A DNA stretch of 64,000 nt, from the NCBI GenBank assembly GCA_030620095.1, contig JAUTXW010001355.1, positions 434,001 through 498,000 on the forward strand. Direction: 5' to 3'. The stretch's first letter is position 1; every line of letters begins with the position of its first letter. Made by a program: the position numbers and the translations under genes. This document shows, in pieces, positions 22,036-33,735 of this stretch. The notes beneath the pieces were generated by a model. It had not been told where the DNA came from and made no database searches. It was given only the letters and a program-made list of their open reading frames with translations. This stretch comes from Kuschelorhynchus macadamiae (lineage: Eukaryota > Arthropoda > Insecta > Coleoptera > Curculionidae).

Positions 22036-23562
22036 ATAATGGACAAATATTATTCGTATCAAAATTAAATAAATTTGACGTGTTTCGCCGTGTTTCAAAA
22101 TATTACCTTAATTTTATTTTAAATATGTATAATTGAAAGAAAAAAATAAGTAACTAATTAAATGACTTCCACTATTTTTCAATAATAGAACATTCATCCC
22201 TATTATTTCCATATTAAGTACTACTAGACCCCGTATGTGTAGGAATGAATATATAATCATGTATATTGAACCCTGAAAATTATCTACTGGTGGTCTTGTG
22301 TATATAGTATAAAAACCCGCACGGGATATCGAAAGTTGGCAATAAATTAACAAAAAGGTCCTATACCTTACGTACTATCCCGTACCTTAAAAACCTGCCA
22401 CAGTGTGAAAATATCTCGGCCTATATTATACCGAGAAATGCATCTATCCTGTACACTGACAGGCAAGCATTTCGCTACCTTAACTTATCCAAAAAAGGTA
22501 ATCAAATATTACTTGTATCAACCGAATATCGACATTTACCGTATATTGAAAATGTTCCTAATAATATTTTACAAAATTGGGGGCTTAAAATTAAATTGAA
22601 ATTATTATTGAAAAATATAAACTCCTTTAATTCTGATTGCGGCTTTATCCACGCTTTACGCTCGTTTTGTCAAAGGCAACTCGATACTTTTACGAGTTTT
22701 CAATTGATAGAACTTCCAAAATAAAAATGGGTCTTTTTTTAACTACATTTTACCAATTTTCTTGTGTAATGTAAATTTATGCTTTGTAGAAAAAATATGG
22801 TCTTTTCATTCTGCTCAAATTTTGACAGCTTTTCTCGTCATTTTCGGTATATGTACCCTATTTTGATTTCTCCTTCAAATTTTCTATCGAACCCTCGTCT
22901 TACCTACAACAAGTAGATCTGGTTTCGGCCCCCCAAAATACCTCCAAGGTGACCCCATTTTTTTACCTATTTATTTTTGCCACATGTCGTGCTCCGATAC
23001 TGCTGATTTATGAACGTTTTCGAGATGTTTAGAGGAAAAATCTGAAAAAAATGGCCCATCTCAATCTCCCCTACGTTTCTTTACCGAGCCACAGCGTGCT
23101 GATTTTGACCAAATTTTTTTCAAGTTTGATTTAAGGATATTTTGGTACCTCGAGGAAGCAAATAGTAAATTGGAAAGATGTGGAAAATATTTTAGAGGTT
23201 TTGAATCTGCTTTGCTTTTGTGTAAAAAAGGAAGAACTTCGGCTACATGCGGCTTTAAAGTAAGGGCACCGTTGGTGGTTAGCTCAATTTTCAAAAAACT
23301 GTAACTTTTTTAATTTTTATCCGATTCTGTCCATATTTTGGCAGAACCTCGAGGAATCGATGTGATTTTAGAAAAAATGTACCTCCGAACTTCAGGGCGT
23401 TTTGCTGATTTATAATAAAATTTAATGTTGGTCAGTAGCGGACGAATATCACACAAACTCGAAAAAAAATTGAATGCTTTAAACGCAAGTACTTTTTCTT
23501 AGTTGCAAACTTGAAAGGCATTTTTGTATCTTTTGCCTTATGGCAATTTATATATACAGTTT
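22036..23562. other. Unclassified repeat-like DNA without genes
   Basis: 22640-23520 has the flavour of large non-coding repeats (long T/A runs, scattered 'cgaggaa', 'ttttgcc'), but no partner copy exists in the window. Small open frames here have no motifs. Confidence 0.45.
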
Positions 23563-23653
23563 ATAGATCAAAATAGAAGAGTTCTAACCACACTTCACAA
23601 CCGCGTTCTGGACGCGCGTTTCCCTAACCAAGTTAGCATCATTGTCTCACTAT
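23563..23653 (-). repeat. PLE2 terminal fragment with degenerate hammerhead
   Basis: Matches the PLE2 end sequences at 27425-27477 and 27850-27935 (agatcaaaat, agagttctaaccacac). On the minus strand it shows AATGATG (worn core), CTAAC/GGTTAG stem II, GGAAAC and GCGTCCAG, so the core is mutated. It shows that PLE2 termini occur alone in this region. Confidence 0.65.
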
Positions 23654-24340
23654 CTGAAAGAGACCCCTTAGGGCTACCTACAAAAAGTACAAAAATTTCA
23701 AGTTGATATATGAAGAAATGACCAACTTATGGAAGGAAGAAGGTAAGCGTCGTGAACGCCACACCTAGAAAAGGACGCCACGTCCATAACTCCTGAACGC
23801 GAACTCCTATAGGAAAAAGTCACTAGGAAGAAAATGTTCAAAATGACCCAAACTGTATCAAAATTTCAACTTCTTAGCAAAACTTTTGTAGAAGAAAAAT
23901 TTTTCGTTTTTGGACTTGCCGAATTTTCGAATAAACAAAAAATCCAAAATTAAAATATCCAAATGGGACTTTCACAGGATGAAAGCCCTAAACAAAAGAA
24001 ACGTTTTTTATATAATAAAACATTTTGTGAAAAAACTAATAGAAAAGCAGAAAATAGACCTCGGAAGGAAAGCACCAGGTCCTTAAAGAAAGGTGAAATA
24101 TTTTAGTGGTGTACGGACTTAGAAAAGCCTACACACGGCAAGAGCCATAATTAACAGGTTTTTATAAGTAAATAAATCATTAAGATTTTTGTAATTAAAA
24201 CTTAGGCTAAGAGATAGGAATCCACTCGGGTGACGTTTCTTAGTTTTAAGTGACTTTACCCCGACTTACTTCCGTTGCTCCTAATTTGTTGTCCAGCAGG
24301 GCTGGACTTTGAATTTTTAATTTCTAAATTTTTCTTACTG
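23654..24340. other. No gene recognised
   Basis: Non-coding; contains short inverted motif gtccagcagggctggac at 24291-24307, just ahead of the open region below. Confidence 0.5.
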
Positions 24341-24368
24341 ACTACCACTGGCCACCTCAACGTCTAAC

Positions 24369-25193
24369 GTGGTTCCCAAGCACGGTAGATCAGCCTTCAC
24401 TATGCCCAGCAACACTGTCCCCCTCTCTGAGCAAAAGCTCACTCGATTCTCTGGCAAGGGGAACGACCATCCTAATGTTCCTCTGGTGAGTGGTGGGTGC
24501 CTGACAAGCTTGTCAAGCTTGTCTCATAACGCCCCTGACTATTACCTCAGACATGACAATTCATTTAAACCATATTTACATGAGACATTTGCCGGAGCCA
24601 CCTACATGGCGGACCTCTCCAAGGAGGAGGCCCGAGGAAGAGAATACCCAAGAGACTCTTTCATAATTAATCATAATTCAAATCTTAACTTACAAAATAT
24701 TAACTATGATAAAAATACAACTCCTAATTCAGACCTGTTGCTCGATAATACTAGCCGCAAGCGCGATACTTTGCGAACAATATTTAATAACAGTTCGTTG
24801 GAATTAAGGAGACCCATAAGAAATATAAACTCCTGAATCCCTTTTAGAAATGGATTTCTCTCCTCAAAAACAGAGTCAGGATGGGGAATAGTCGACCTCA
24901 GTTCAATCTGTGAGGGCGACATTGACCTAAACATTGACTTGGACCGCAGGTCCGTACTTAGAAAAAATAAAGTAAAAAATAATACTACAGGACACCCCGA
25001 AAGTAGTTTGTATTCATTGTTTAGTGATGACATGGAACACAGCGTCCCTGCAGGGGGCATACCCCAAAAGAAAGTTGTGTTCGAAAAGAAATCAAATAAT
25101 AATTTTTTTAACAGTACAAACTATACCCAGTTAGAACATCATCAGCAGATGATAGAAACTAAAGTAACTTATCCTAACGGAGACTATTTATAG
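24369..25193 (+). pseudogene. Unidentified 275-codon open region with one in-frame stop, cut by PLE2
   Basis: One frame stays open from 24342 to 25193 except for a single TGA (24834-24836), which could be a CGA changed to TGA. Base composition is clearly less AT-rich than its surroundings. Segments include SAFTMPSNTVPLSEQKLTRF, HNAPDYYLRHDNSF, LSKEEARGREYPRDSF, ESSLYSLFSDDMEH and GGIPQKKVVFEKK. No domain, zinc motif or catalytic signature is recognised. The last ~20 codons (from about 25130) are the reverse complement of the PLE2 3' end, so the original C-terminus was replaced when PLE2 inserted. It could be a host exon, an ORF1/gag-like protein of an unknown element, or a PLE2 accessory ORF. 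The first in-frame ATG is at 24402. Confidence 0.5.
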
Positions 25194-27480
25194 GTAAATG
25201 TGGTCACACTTGGTTGCCCCCGAGTGCATCGTTGTTAAGTATGCAATAGAGGAGACTATAGGGAATAGACCCTCTGTCTTTATTTAGTGCTTTCTTACAA
25301 CATTTAACTATTTCTATATTCTCAAATGCAGCCAATAATTTATTATTAGATACATTTTAAATTAACTTAAGATTATTTACTCCTATTTGGTGATTGTTTT
25401 CCAAAGCATGTTGGGCAGCGCTCGACTTTTCTGTTCTTCCGTATCTTAAATGTGCCATATGTTCTTTAAAAACGAATTTTCATGAAGCGTTTAGTTTGCA
25501 CAACATATTTTAGATCGCAATCATTACAGTTAATTACATAGATAACACTCCTCTCCTTCAAGTTGACTTTGTTTTTAGGGTTTCCAAGGAGATTTTTCAA
25601 AACTGTTCTGCGTTTTGTAGGCTACCCTAAAACCTACGTTTTTAAGTATTTTTCTAGACCTCGTATATCTGGGATCATATGGAATTATTATGAACTTATT
25701 GGGAGCCTCAGGTGCTTGAAGAGTAGTGGCATCTTTTAACATTTTCTTATGCTTATGTCTATTTACTAATCTATGTACAAAATTATCATTATATCCATTA
25801 CTTTTAGCTATATTTTTACTTCGATTCAATTCATTGTTAAAACGTTCTTTACTTAATGGAAAATTGACTAACTTGTGAGTTAAGAAATAAAATGCTGCCA
25901 TTTTGTGTTGACGGCAATGAAATGAGTCGGATGTTATATACTTATCAGTATTAGTAAATTTCTTATAAATATCAAATTCTATCTACTGTATCGTTATTTC
26001 AAATAACTAACGTCGAGGAAAGCTAATTGCCCATTGTTCTCCTTTTCATACGTAAAATTAATGGAAGGATATTTATTGTTTGATGTTTCTAAGAAAGTGT
26101 CAAAATTTTCTGTTTTAGTATCAAAAATAGCAAATATATCATCTACGTATTTATACCACACCCTTGGGAAATACTTGAGTTCTTTTTTGAATTGGGTTTC
26201 TAATCTACCCATAAACACGTTTGCAAGGAATGGAGATAAGCAATTGCCCATCGCAGTTTCCTCAAGTTGTTTATAATATTTATTGTTGAACTGACAAAAA
26301 ATTGATTCATACATAATTTTGTGAGGAGCAAATATTCATCAATAATTTCTTTTTTCAAATTATTGAATTCAAGTAGTTCCTTTAGATACTCTAACGCTAG
26401 TGGTATGGGTACACTAGGAAACAATGAGCTTACATCAAAAGATTGGGAAGTGCAATTGGGATGGCAATACAGTTTAGAAAACTGTGGGTTACTATGTGTT
26501 AGTCCGAATTTTAGTTTAACGGACACGAGGTTTTTATACTGTTTGAAGGTACTTTTTGCTTGTGTTATCATTTTTGACAACGGGGTTTTCTCAATTAAAT
26601 CGTAAGGACCAGTTTGAATCAAATTGTCTACTGTTTCAAAATAATCTGTTTTGTCTAGTATAACAACCTTATTTCCTTTGTTAGCTTTTATATAAAAAGA
26701 TTCTTTTTTCTTCTTTCTTTTCTATTTTTACGAGAAACATATTTTAACTTGTTGTTAACAACGTTTTTTGAGATTTGATTTCTGCAAGCCTCTCTAATGA
26801 ATCCCTTAGTTGACTCTGGTCCGTATTGAATGGAACTCTCTATATTCGCTATAATAGTTGGTAAACTATTTTTTACTGGAGGCTCTGCAAAATTCAAAAC
26901 TTTGTTCAAAAGGACGATTTCTCTATTATCAAAGGACTGAGGCGAAAAGTTTTCTACAATGTTCTCGAATTCCGAAGAAATTTGTTTTTGTAGTTTCAAC
27001 TTTCTCAGTGTGTTTTTAAGTGAAAATATTTTTTTTAAAAATTTGGCATCGATAATTACGAACATTTTTCTTTGGAAATCCAACCATTGTTCAAATTCTT
27101 AATTACTAAGCTTATAAGTGAGGTTTTTAAATAATCCGTATGCTTCAATTTCAAGCATACTTCGTTTGCTATACAGATTTTTAATTTCTAAATCTAGCCA
27201 CTTTTGTTTGGCAAAACCAACCTTCCCAGTAATTAGTGATGGTTTAAGTATCTTGACTGAAATGAATTTAGGGAAAACTAAAAAAGACTTGCATGATTTT
27301 AAAAACCAAATATCTGCTGCTATTAACCTACTCCTAGTACAGAACCTACAATAAAGGTTTTGTTCCGTTGACCGTGAAGTCATGTTAAGTCCTAACACTG
27401 GAACCTGTGCTGGAAGATAGATCAAAATACAAGAGTTCTAACCACACTACACCACAGCTTGTTACGTTCTAAAGTATGTT
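25130..27480 (-). mobile_element. Penelope-like element PLE2 copy A
   Basis: Nearly full-length minus-strand copy: terminal sequence (27425-27480), N-terminal ORF region, RT, GIY-YIG, 3' UTR, and the start of the hammerhead (CTGATGATG, about 25133-25141), where it breaks off into the unidentified open region. It joins copy B head to head at about 27480. Confidence 0.85.
25385..27425 (-). pseudogene. PLE2-A reverse transcriptase and GIY-YIG endonuclease, multiply frameshifted
   Basis: N-terminal part at 27099-27425 and 26688-27083 (FVIIDAKFLKKIFSLKNTL; SIQYGPESTKGFIREACRN). RT part at 26200-26622 and 25994-26314: SFDVSSLFPSVPIPLALEYL (motif A), ETAMGNCLSPFLANVFMG, and VWYKYVDDIFAIFD with intact YVDD. 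A deletion between SKLYCHPN and CTSQSFDV removes the LPKVHK...RPIVS block. C-terminal part at 25575-25901, then GIY-YIG at 25385-25575: VIYVINCNDCDLKYVVQTKR and FKEHMAHLRYGRTEKS, where YIGQT has become YVVQT. At least four frame breaks make it non-functional. Confidence 0.88.
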
Positions 27481-27965
27481 GGGTAAACTAAAGGCTTAAT
27501 AAACATTCGTTTTAAAGAACATATGGCACATTTAAGATACATACGGAAGAACAAAAAAGTCAAGCGTTGCCCAACATGCTTTGGAAAACAATCACCAAAT
27601 AGGAATAAATAATTTTAAGTTAATTAAAATGTATCTAATAATAGATTATAGGATACATTTGAGAGTATAGAAATTAAATGTGGTAAGAAAGTACTAAATA
27701 AAGACAGACCCCCTTTTCCATATTCTTGCTTACCTGACAACGGTACAGTCAGGTGCAAACAAATGTGACCACATTTACTTATAAATAGTCTAGGTTAGGA
27801 TAAGTTATTTTAGTTTATATCATCTGCTCATCATGCTAAGGTTAGCGAAACACAAGTCCAGAACGTAACAAGTTGTGGTATAGTGTGGTTAGAACTCTTG
27901 TATTTTGATCTATCTTCCACCACAGGTTCCAGTGTTAGGACATAAAATTTATAGAACTAATTTTT
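27481..27965 (+). mobile_element. PLE2 copy B, 5'-truncated, head to head with copy A
   Basis: Starts inside the GIY-YIG domain (FKEHMAHLRY at about 27513), then has the 3' UTR, which is the inverted match of 25196-25560. A hammerhead-like motif follows, then the PLE2 terminal block (27850-27945), which is the inverted match of 27375-27477. Both inverted pairs are visible by eye. Confidence 0.85.
27824..27861 (+). ncRNA. Hammerhead-like motif in PLE2, core mutated
   Basis: CTG (stem I), CTCATCA where CTGATGA is expected, one extra T, GCTAA/TTAGC stem II with a GG loop, GAAA, C-ACAA-G as a tiny stem III, TC, then CAG closing stem I. Both core guanines are changed to C. Copy A keeps CTGATGA at its truncated edge, so the ancestral motif was probably intact. 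Confidence 0.65.
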
Positions 27966-28699
27966 AGCGAACGAAAAAGCGAAAAAACAATCAAATAACA
28001 AGAAAATTGAATATTTTTTAAAAAAGCGGCGATGAATGTAATTTGCTCACACTTTTTTGAAAAAAATAAAAATTTGTTGTTTGTCTATGCTCTTTTATAA
28101 TCTTTTTTGTTTTTGTCGAAAACCTAAACAGCTTGGCTACCAGAAGGCGTTCCTTGGCCCTTGTTTTTGACAAAGAACGATATTTAAAAATAAAAAAAAA
28201 AAAACTTCTCAAACTTCGATCACACCCATTTTCAATAGGGTCAATGAGACCTTAAATATGAAGTTTTCCCAACAATTTCAAATCGATATTTTAATTTTTT
28301 CGTCAGTTGTCGTATTTCATAGGAAATTCTAGAAAACTCGAAAAAAACTTTTTGATTTCATTAACAGACGAAAAACCAAACGCGATACGAAGATCCGTTT
28401 AGTACCGTTCGAGAGCCCTAGGTATGCTCTAAAAAACGTACCAAATTTAAAAAGTTTATGAGAAAGCGCTTACGAGATATAGCGACCGAAAAGTAAAAAT
28501 GAACAAAAAGAACGTCGTGCCACGGCCACGACGAGCACGGACATTTGAAGATAGTAGGGACGTAATAAACTCTCGTCGAGAAGAGTTTATAATAAGCAAA
28601 GGATTAACAATATTTACATTTAAAAGGGTAAAATATAGATTACCAATTATTACTTAAACTAACACAATGTTTACACACATATATAAGGAACAGCATGAT
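27966..28699. other. No gene recognised
   Basis: AT-rich, with one GC-richer patch at 28510-28590 (cgtgccacggccacgacgag) that has no coding signal. Confidence 0.5.
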
Positions 28700-29515
28700 C
28701 GTTATTTTTTATTGAGAAAATGCATCTAGTCTCTAAATATCCGGATCGTCGAAAAACTTCTTCAATGAGTTGAATGCTTTGTGTGTTAGATACTTCATAA
28801 ATTTGTCCTTACATTAAAGATGTGTATTGCATTCTATAATCTAGCCCGATATTTTCTTGAACATTCTTACACATGTTTAACTTGGGGATTTTTCATAAAA
28901 GGCAGATTTGTTGGTCGGGAAGATAAGATTGTTTTTATGTTTGGTTTGGCAGGAATGTAGTCCACAATTCTTATGATAGATGCGATATTTTTCTTATATA
29001 GGGTGCATTTATATTTGTAGATTTTCAGTTTTTTTTATAACCTGAAACTTGTGCTGCATGTTTCTAGGGGGTTTAAATTAAATATTAGATGAATAATTCT
29101 TTTTTGCGCTACTAATACCGGATTGATGTCAACAGCTCGCTCCAAAGTATTAAATTGTAGCTAAGATGAGGGTATACCATTCCATAATATGATGTTAACA
29201 ATGATATCACAGAAACATTTTACTTTAGTTTTAGCTGTTCAGTGTAAGATTTGCTCAGTTAATTTGGATTTTCCATGATAGTATTGAATTCACGTAGTTG
29301 CACCGGTATTTTACCACTGACTTACTTTTGTCCACTTCTTTGCCTTTGGTCTCAATTATATAAAAAGGACCCACGCCTGTTTTGTTCTTGTTTAGGACTA
29401 GTTGATTTGAGAAACACCATTCATGTCAGTCAGAACTTGGTCAATTTTTGCATTTATTTTTAGTCCTGTAGGATCGGTAGCGAACTTGATAGTTATAACT
29501 GGTAATTGGAGATAA

Positions 29516-29517
<2 letters not shown>

Positions 29518-29569
<52 letters not shown>
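29518..29569. repeat. (TA)n inside LINE-B
   Basis: About 50 bp of TA replacing the GVPQGS-FADD portion of the RT. Confidence 0.96.
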
Positions 29570-29572
<3 letters not shown>

Positions 29573-30364
29573 AAAGTGGCGCCAGTACGGATTATTGTGC
29601 TGCTCTGTCTATAATATCCGGAAAAGTAATCCTCTACCTTTACAAGAAGTTTCTTTCAACAAGAAATTACATTATTAATGCTGTTTCCCTTATTCCAATT
29701 TCGCTTAGTTTTTTGGAAACAAAATCCAAATTTGTGGTGTCAAATACGCGAGACAAATCGAAAAATAACATCACCACAAAACGATTGAGCTCCAGCTTTC
29801 TGTAGATGAAGTCTGCAAGGTCAAGAGATGCGGTCTTCGTAGACATTCTGAGTTGAAAACCATTCGCATTTGTCTGTTGAATATCACAAGCTAGAAGATT
29901 TTTCAGAAGCTAATTAGTAGCGATATGGCTATATAGTTTTCAATGTTAGATTTATAGTTTTTGAAGATTAGAACGACAATAGCTAGTTTGAGTATGGAAG
30001 GGAATTTTTAGCAGCTTAATGAACTAAATGGTTCTTTTAATTCAACGCATGCTTTCTTATTCTTGAAACCCTACTGTTTTCTTTACCTCATCTGTTGTTA
30101 CGGGGTGAAGAAATAACGCTAAGTTCATTGTTAGTGTAGAAGACCTGATATTTCTAAAGCGTTTTTGTATTACTGTTGTCGCTATGTTATAGAAATACTG
30201 CGCAAAAGAGTTTGTTTTCTTTTGTTTATCTGTTACTACTTCGTCATTTACTTTGATATTTTGTCTGTTAATTGTTCTCTGTTTGCCAAGTTCCGAATGT
30301 ATAAGGTTCGATACCACTTTTGAAGGGTCTGTAGCTGTTTTAATAAGGGTTTGTAGTTGTTTTT

Positions 30365-30835
30365 AATAATATTTTAGTTGTAATTGTAAAAAATCACCCT
30401 CCGAGATTTTTCAGATCTTTACGTTTCAGTGTCACTAAATGCTGAAAAACATATGTTTTCAATTTCGCCGGTCTGTCTGTTTGTCTGTCTGCCAGTCTGT
30501 CTGTTCAACTGACTTTAAGTTTTGCAGGAAAATTAAATGTGATATAGGGATAAACTGTTACGAATGTGTGTGTGTGTGTGTCAATGTAAAAACTACTTAA
30601 TAAATTTATGCCCAAAAATTAAGTGTGGCATAGGTAGAAACTTGTATTATATATTGGTAGAAAACAAAATGGCTCCCAATAAAAATGTTTGAAAAGGTAA
30701 TATATTTATGTATGTTCCTAAATGACTATGTACTGAACTAAATTGGGCCACACTTCACTATTCGTAATAAAAGGGAATATTCTTAACCAGGGAAGTTCCG
30801 GGTAAAGAAAATTTACCGATTTTTTCCTTATATAG
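30365..30835 (+). repeat. Family R copy 3 (compact, apparently end to end)
   Basis: The best guide to the element's limits. It starts with 'gtaattgtaaaaaatcaccc' and 'cagatctttacgttt', has a variable 'ctgtctgtttgtctgtctg' run and two units with 'gatatagggataaactg' and 'aaaatggctccca', and ends 'agggaagttccgggtaaag' plus 'aaatttaccgattttt'. About 465 bp, inserted in LINE-B. Confidence 0.7.
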
Positions 30836-31725
30836 TTCTTTAAATCATTGGGCTTGGTAATAAGCATTAGATCATATATGTCCCTAATCTCTTGTCTTTG
30901 GTTTAGAAATCCCTGTCTAATCTATGTATTTTTCTGTTTTTTTTTCTATTGGTGATTATTGTTTGTAGGCATGTTATGTTAAAGTGCCACAAGACTAAAT
31001 CCATAAAGTTCTTAAAAGCGCTCTCGATTTGCAATATGTGCCTTCCCGGTAGTGATTTTTTAATTTTTTTTTAAAGTGGCTCACATTTTTATCTGTTAGT
31101 GTTTATGACCAGTATTTATTTGATATTCTCTCTGTCTCGGCATTAATATCAAAGTAAAGTCCCAATTGATGGTGATCTGAGATATGAGGTACCATGGAGG
31201 AATGGTTGTGCCTTTTTGGGATGTCCAGACTCGGGTAGGTGAGTTGCAAAAGTTGTTTAGGTCAGACGACTGTAAGACATCACTTAGCAGTTTTAGTTTA
31301 TGTGGCAATTCTTAAGGTTATTTATATTGAAATCTCCACATCAGAAGATGCTTGGAGCGATTTTTGTTGCTGAATCTAGAAGTGCGGCCAGTTGGTTAAT
31401 AAATGTTTCCAGGTCTCTAATGGGACAGCTGTATACGTCAATCCCGATTGTGTTACTGGCCCTGCGTTTACTGCCACAACATCATATCTCCATTTTACGG
31501 CTAACAATTGTGTCTATGTTTTTAATTCTCGAGTGTAAGCTGATATATATATTGCTCTGCCTCCATGTTATGTACATTACAGTACATCGGTATTAGCTTG
31601 TATACTGGTATTGTCATATTTTCCATTCTCTTACCCATGCTTCTGTAAGACTCAATATGTTTGATTCCTGTTTACGTACTAATATTTCCATGTTGGTAAA
31701 TTTATTTGGAAGAGATTGTATGTCT

Positions 31726-32190
31726 CGATATAAGGATGAACTGGTGACATTTTTGTGTAGATCTTTGGCGGAACAAAAAAAAAAGAAATGTTTGAGATTT
31801 CAGTACCCGAAACTAATCATCAGAGTGAGTTGAAATCTTGCAAAAAAATCCAGTGTAAAACAGATGGCTGATAATATTTTAGTGCGAATCATATATGGCA
31901 AAATCAAATAGCGGCTTAATATAATGTTTAATAAGACCTTGTTTTTATGGAGGAAAATAATAAATAACATAATTTATATTTATAGACAATGTAAATAAAA
32001 CTTTGAAAATTAAATAATAATAAAAATTAAATTAAATACTTAAAAAATTAAATAAATTATTGTTTATAAGATTTCTATAATGTTATTAAGCATATAATTA
32101 TATGCTTATATAAACTGTGGTATATGTACGTAGTTCTATACAAAGGAAGTTGTATGTAATGGCGAATATGCCTTCTTTTTAATATTATAG
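31726..32190 (+). repeat. Family R copy 4 (3' part with AT-rich tail)
   Basis: One unit (gatgaactggtgacattttt; aaatagcggctta), then the tail block (ggaggaaaataataaataa, atgtaaataaaac) and the end box 'acaaaggaagttgtatgt'. The same tail is seen at 13830-13990, 14640-14740 and 41780-41890. Confidence 0.7.
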
Positions 32191-32261
32191 GTATAGAAAC
32201 TTTTATTGGTCCGACCGAAACCAAAAAGATCAGATTTTTCGTTTTCAATTTTCTGACACAG

Positions 32262-32262
<1 letters not shown>

Positions 32263-32320
<58 letters not shown>
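32263..32320. repeat. (TA)n microsatellite
   Basis: Pure TA for about 55 bp. Confidence 0.96.
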
Positions 32321-32322
<2 letters not shown>

Positions 32323-33469
32323 TAAGTTACAAAACAACAAAAACCGTATGACTTAAAGAATTTTAGGATTTTATTTATAATTTTTTATGTATTTAATGAA
32401 TTTGTTAAAATATACTAACGGTTACTAATAAGGATACCAAATTTTAAGTATTTGTATCTATTAGAACTGCTAAAGACTATAATTCAATTTGACAATTGAA
32501 TCGCCTGTAGTTTTTGCGCAAACAGGTCAAATTAAATGTTTTAATTTTTTTAAATATATATTGTTCTCTCTTCAAAATAAGTCTAAAAATTATTGAAAAA
32601 ATAAATAAATTAATTTAAGTATACCCAAAATTTTAATTACATATAGAGCAAAAGTGGAATATATTCTAAAAGTAAACTCAGTATTTACAAAAGCTTATTT
32701 TTAAACAAAGAAAAAAATAATTATGAATAGCAATATTTAATTTTTAAATAAAATACATTTAATATTTAATTAATTACTTAAATATTAAATTTAAAATACC
32801 CCATTCTAGCATCTTTCTTCTTTCCGTATTATAAATAATCCTTGATATTTAGTTTTGTTAAGGTATTGAAAAATTGAATAATACTGTTCAATCAGTACTA
32901 AAATATAGCTTTATCCTTTGAATAATGTTGAAAAGCAAAGCGTCAATTATTTCCATCAATATAGGAAATTGAATTGTGATGTACATCATTTATTCCTTAC
33001 TAAAATGACAGCAATGAAATAAGGTGTTTCGCGTGAAGTTTCCCTTTTCCCAAGAAATATTTCCAAACATTTATAGAACAAGATAATTATATGGAACTAT
33101 ATATTTCGAGGTATATGTATTATTATTTATGTTAGATGTCAAACTATCCAGGAACTAAGTTTTGCTGCTGCAGAATTATTTACATACAAGTGAATATTTA
33201 TCAGTTGTACTTTTCGGCATATTTTGCAGTATTGAGAGTTTTATCTTTTGCATTAGTGAAATAGTTTTCTTGCTGATTGCTGAAAATTGAATTTGATTAT
33301 CCAAATCTGGAGGTATTTTTATGAATGGATAGAAATGAAATATTTTTCATAACTTAAATAAATACGATAACCAACAATTATTTATTTCTGATCATAAAAT
33401 CATATTAATTACTAATAGATTGAGTACAGTTGCTCAGCAACCTTGAGTGTCATATATTTTTTAAACTTT

Positions 33470-33471
<2 letters not shown>
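32321..33471. other. AT-rich DNA, no gene recognised
   Basis: Stops in all frames and no repeat partner in the window. Could be ordinary intergenic or intronic sequence. Confidence 0.6.
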
Positions 33472-33503
<32 letters not shown>

Positions 33504-33588
33504 GGCATAACGGCCATATATATATATATATATAAAATTTTCAACCCTCTAAGCGGGGGTGTCATCCCCCAAACTTTTTCAAATGGGA

Positions 33589-33636
<48 letters not shown>

Positions 33637-33643
33637 GATAAGG

Positions 33644-33708
<65 letters not shown>

Positions 33709-33735
33709 AAAAATATATATATATATATATAGTAG
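33472..33735. repeat. Cluster of (TA)n tracts invading mariner-4
   Basis: TA tracts at about 33472-33503, 33518-33534, 33591-33632, 33648-33705 and 33713-33732. The first two flank the left TIR; the others lie inside the element's 5' region. Confidence 0.9.

Larger units (their letters stand above)
28700..31725 (-). pseudogene. LINE-B: decayed non-LTR retrotransposon (endonuclease plus RT)
   Basis: Minus strand, in order. Endonuclease remains at about 31660-31100: LVRKQESNILSLTEAWV, TIGIDVYSCPIRDLE, FCGDFNINNL with a stop before it, and SPTRVWTSQKGTT. RT remains at about 30320-29570: SKVVSNLIHSELGKQRTINR, FAQYFYNIA, GFQLRMSTKTASLDLADFIY and FFDLSRVFDTTNLDFVSKKL (motif A). A late block at about 29170-29000 reads NIILWNGIPSS and QKRIIHLIFNLNPLETC. 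The C-terminus near 28790 reads KYLTHKAFNSLKKFFDD. The stretch is broken by a (TA)n at 29518 and by a family R insertion at 30365-30835. It is a different lineage from LINE-A. Confidence 0.82.

Noticed and set aside
28510..28600. GC-rich patch as a possible host exon or CpG promoter
   Set aside because: Stops in all frames and no promoter elements; too short to support either call.
30465..30520. ctgtctgtctg run as a possible CRISPR or regulatory repeat
   Set aside because: Irregular short tandem repeat that is a normal part of the R start block.
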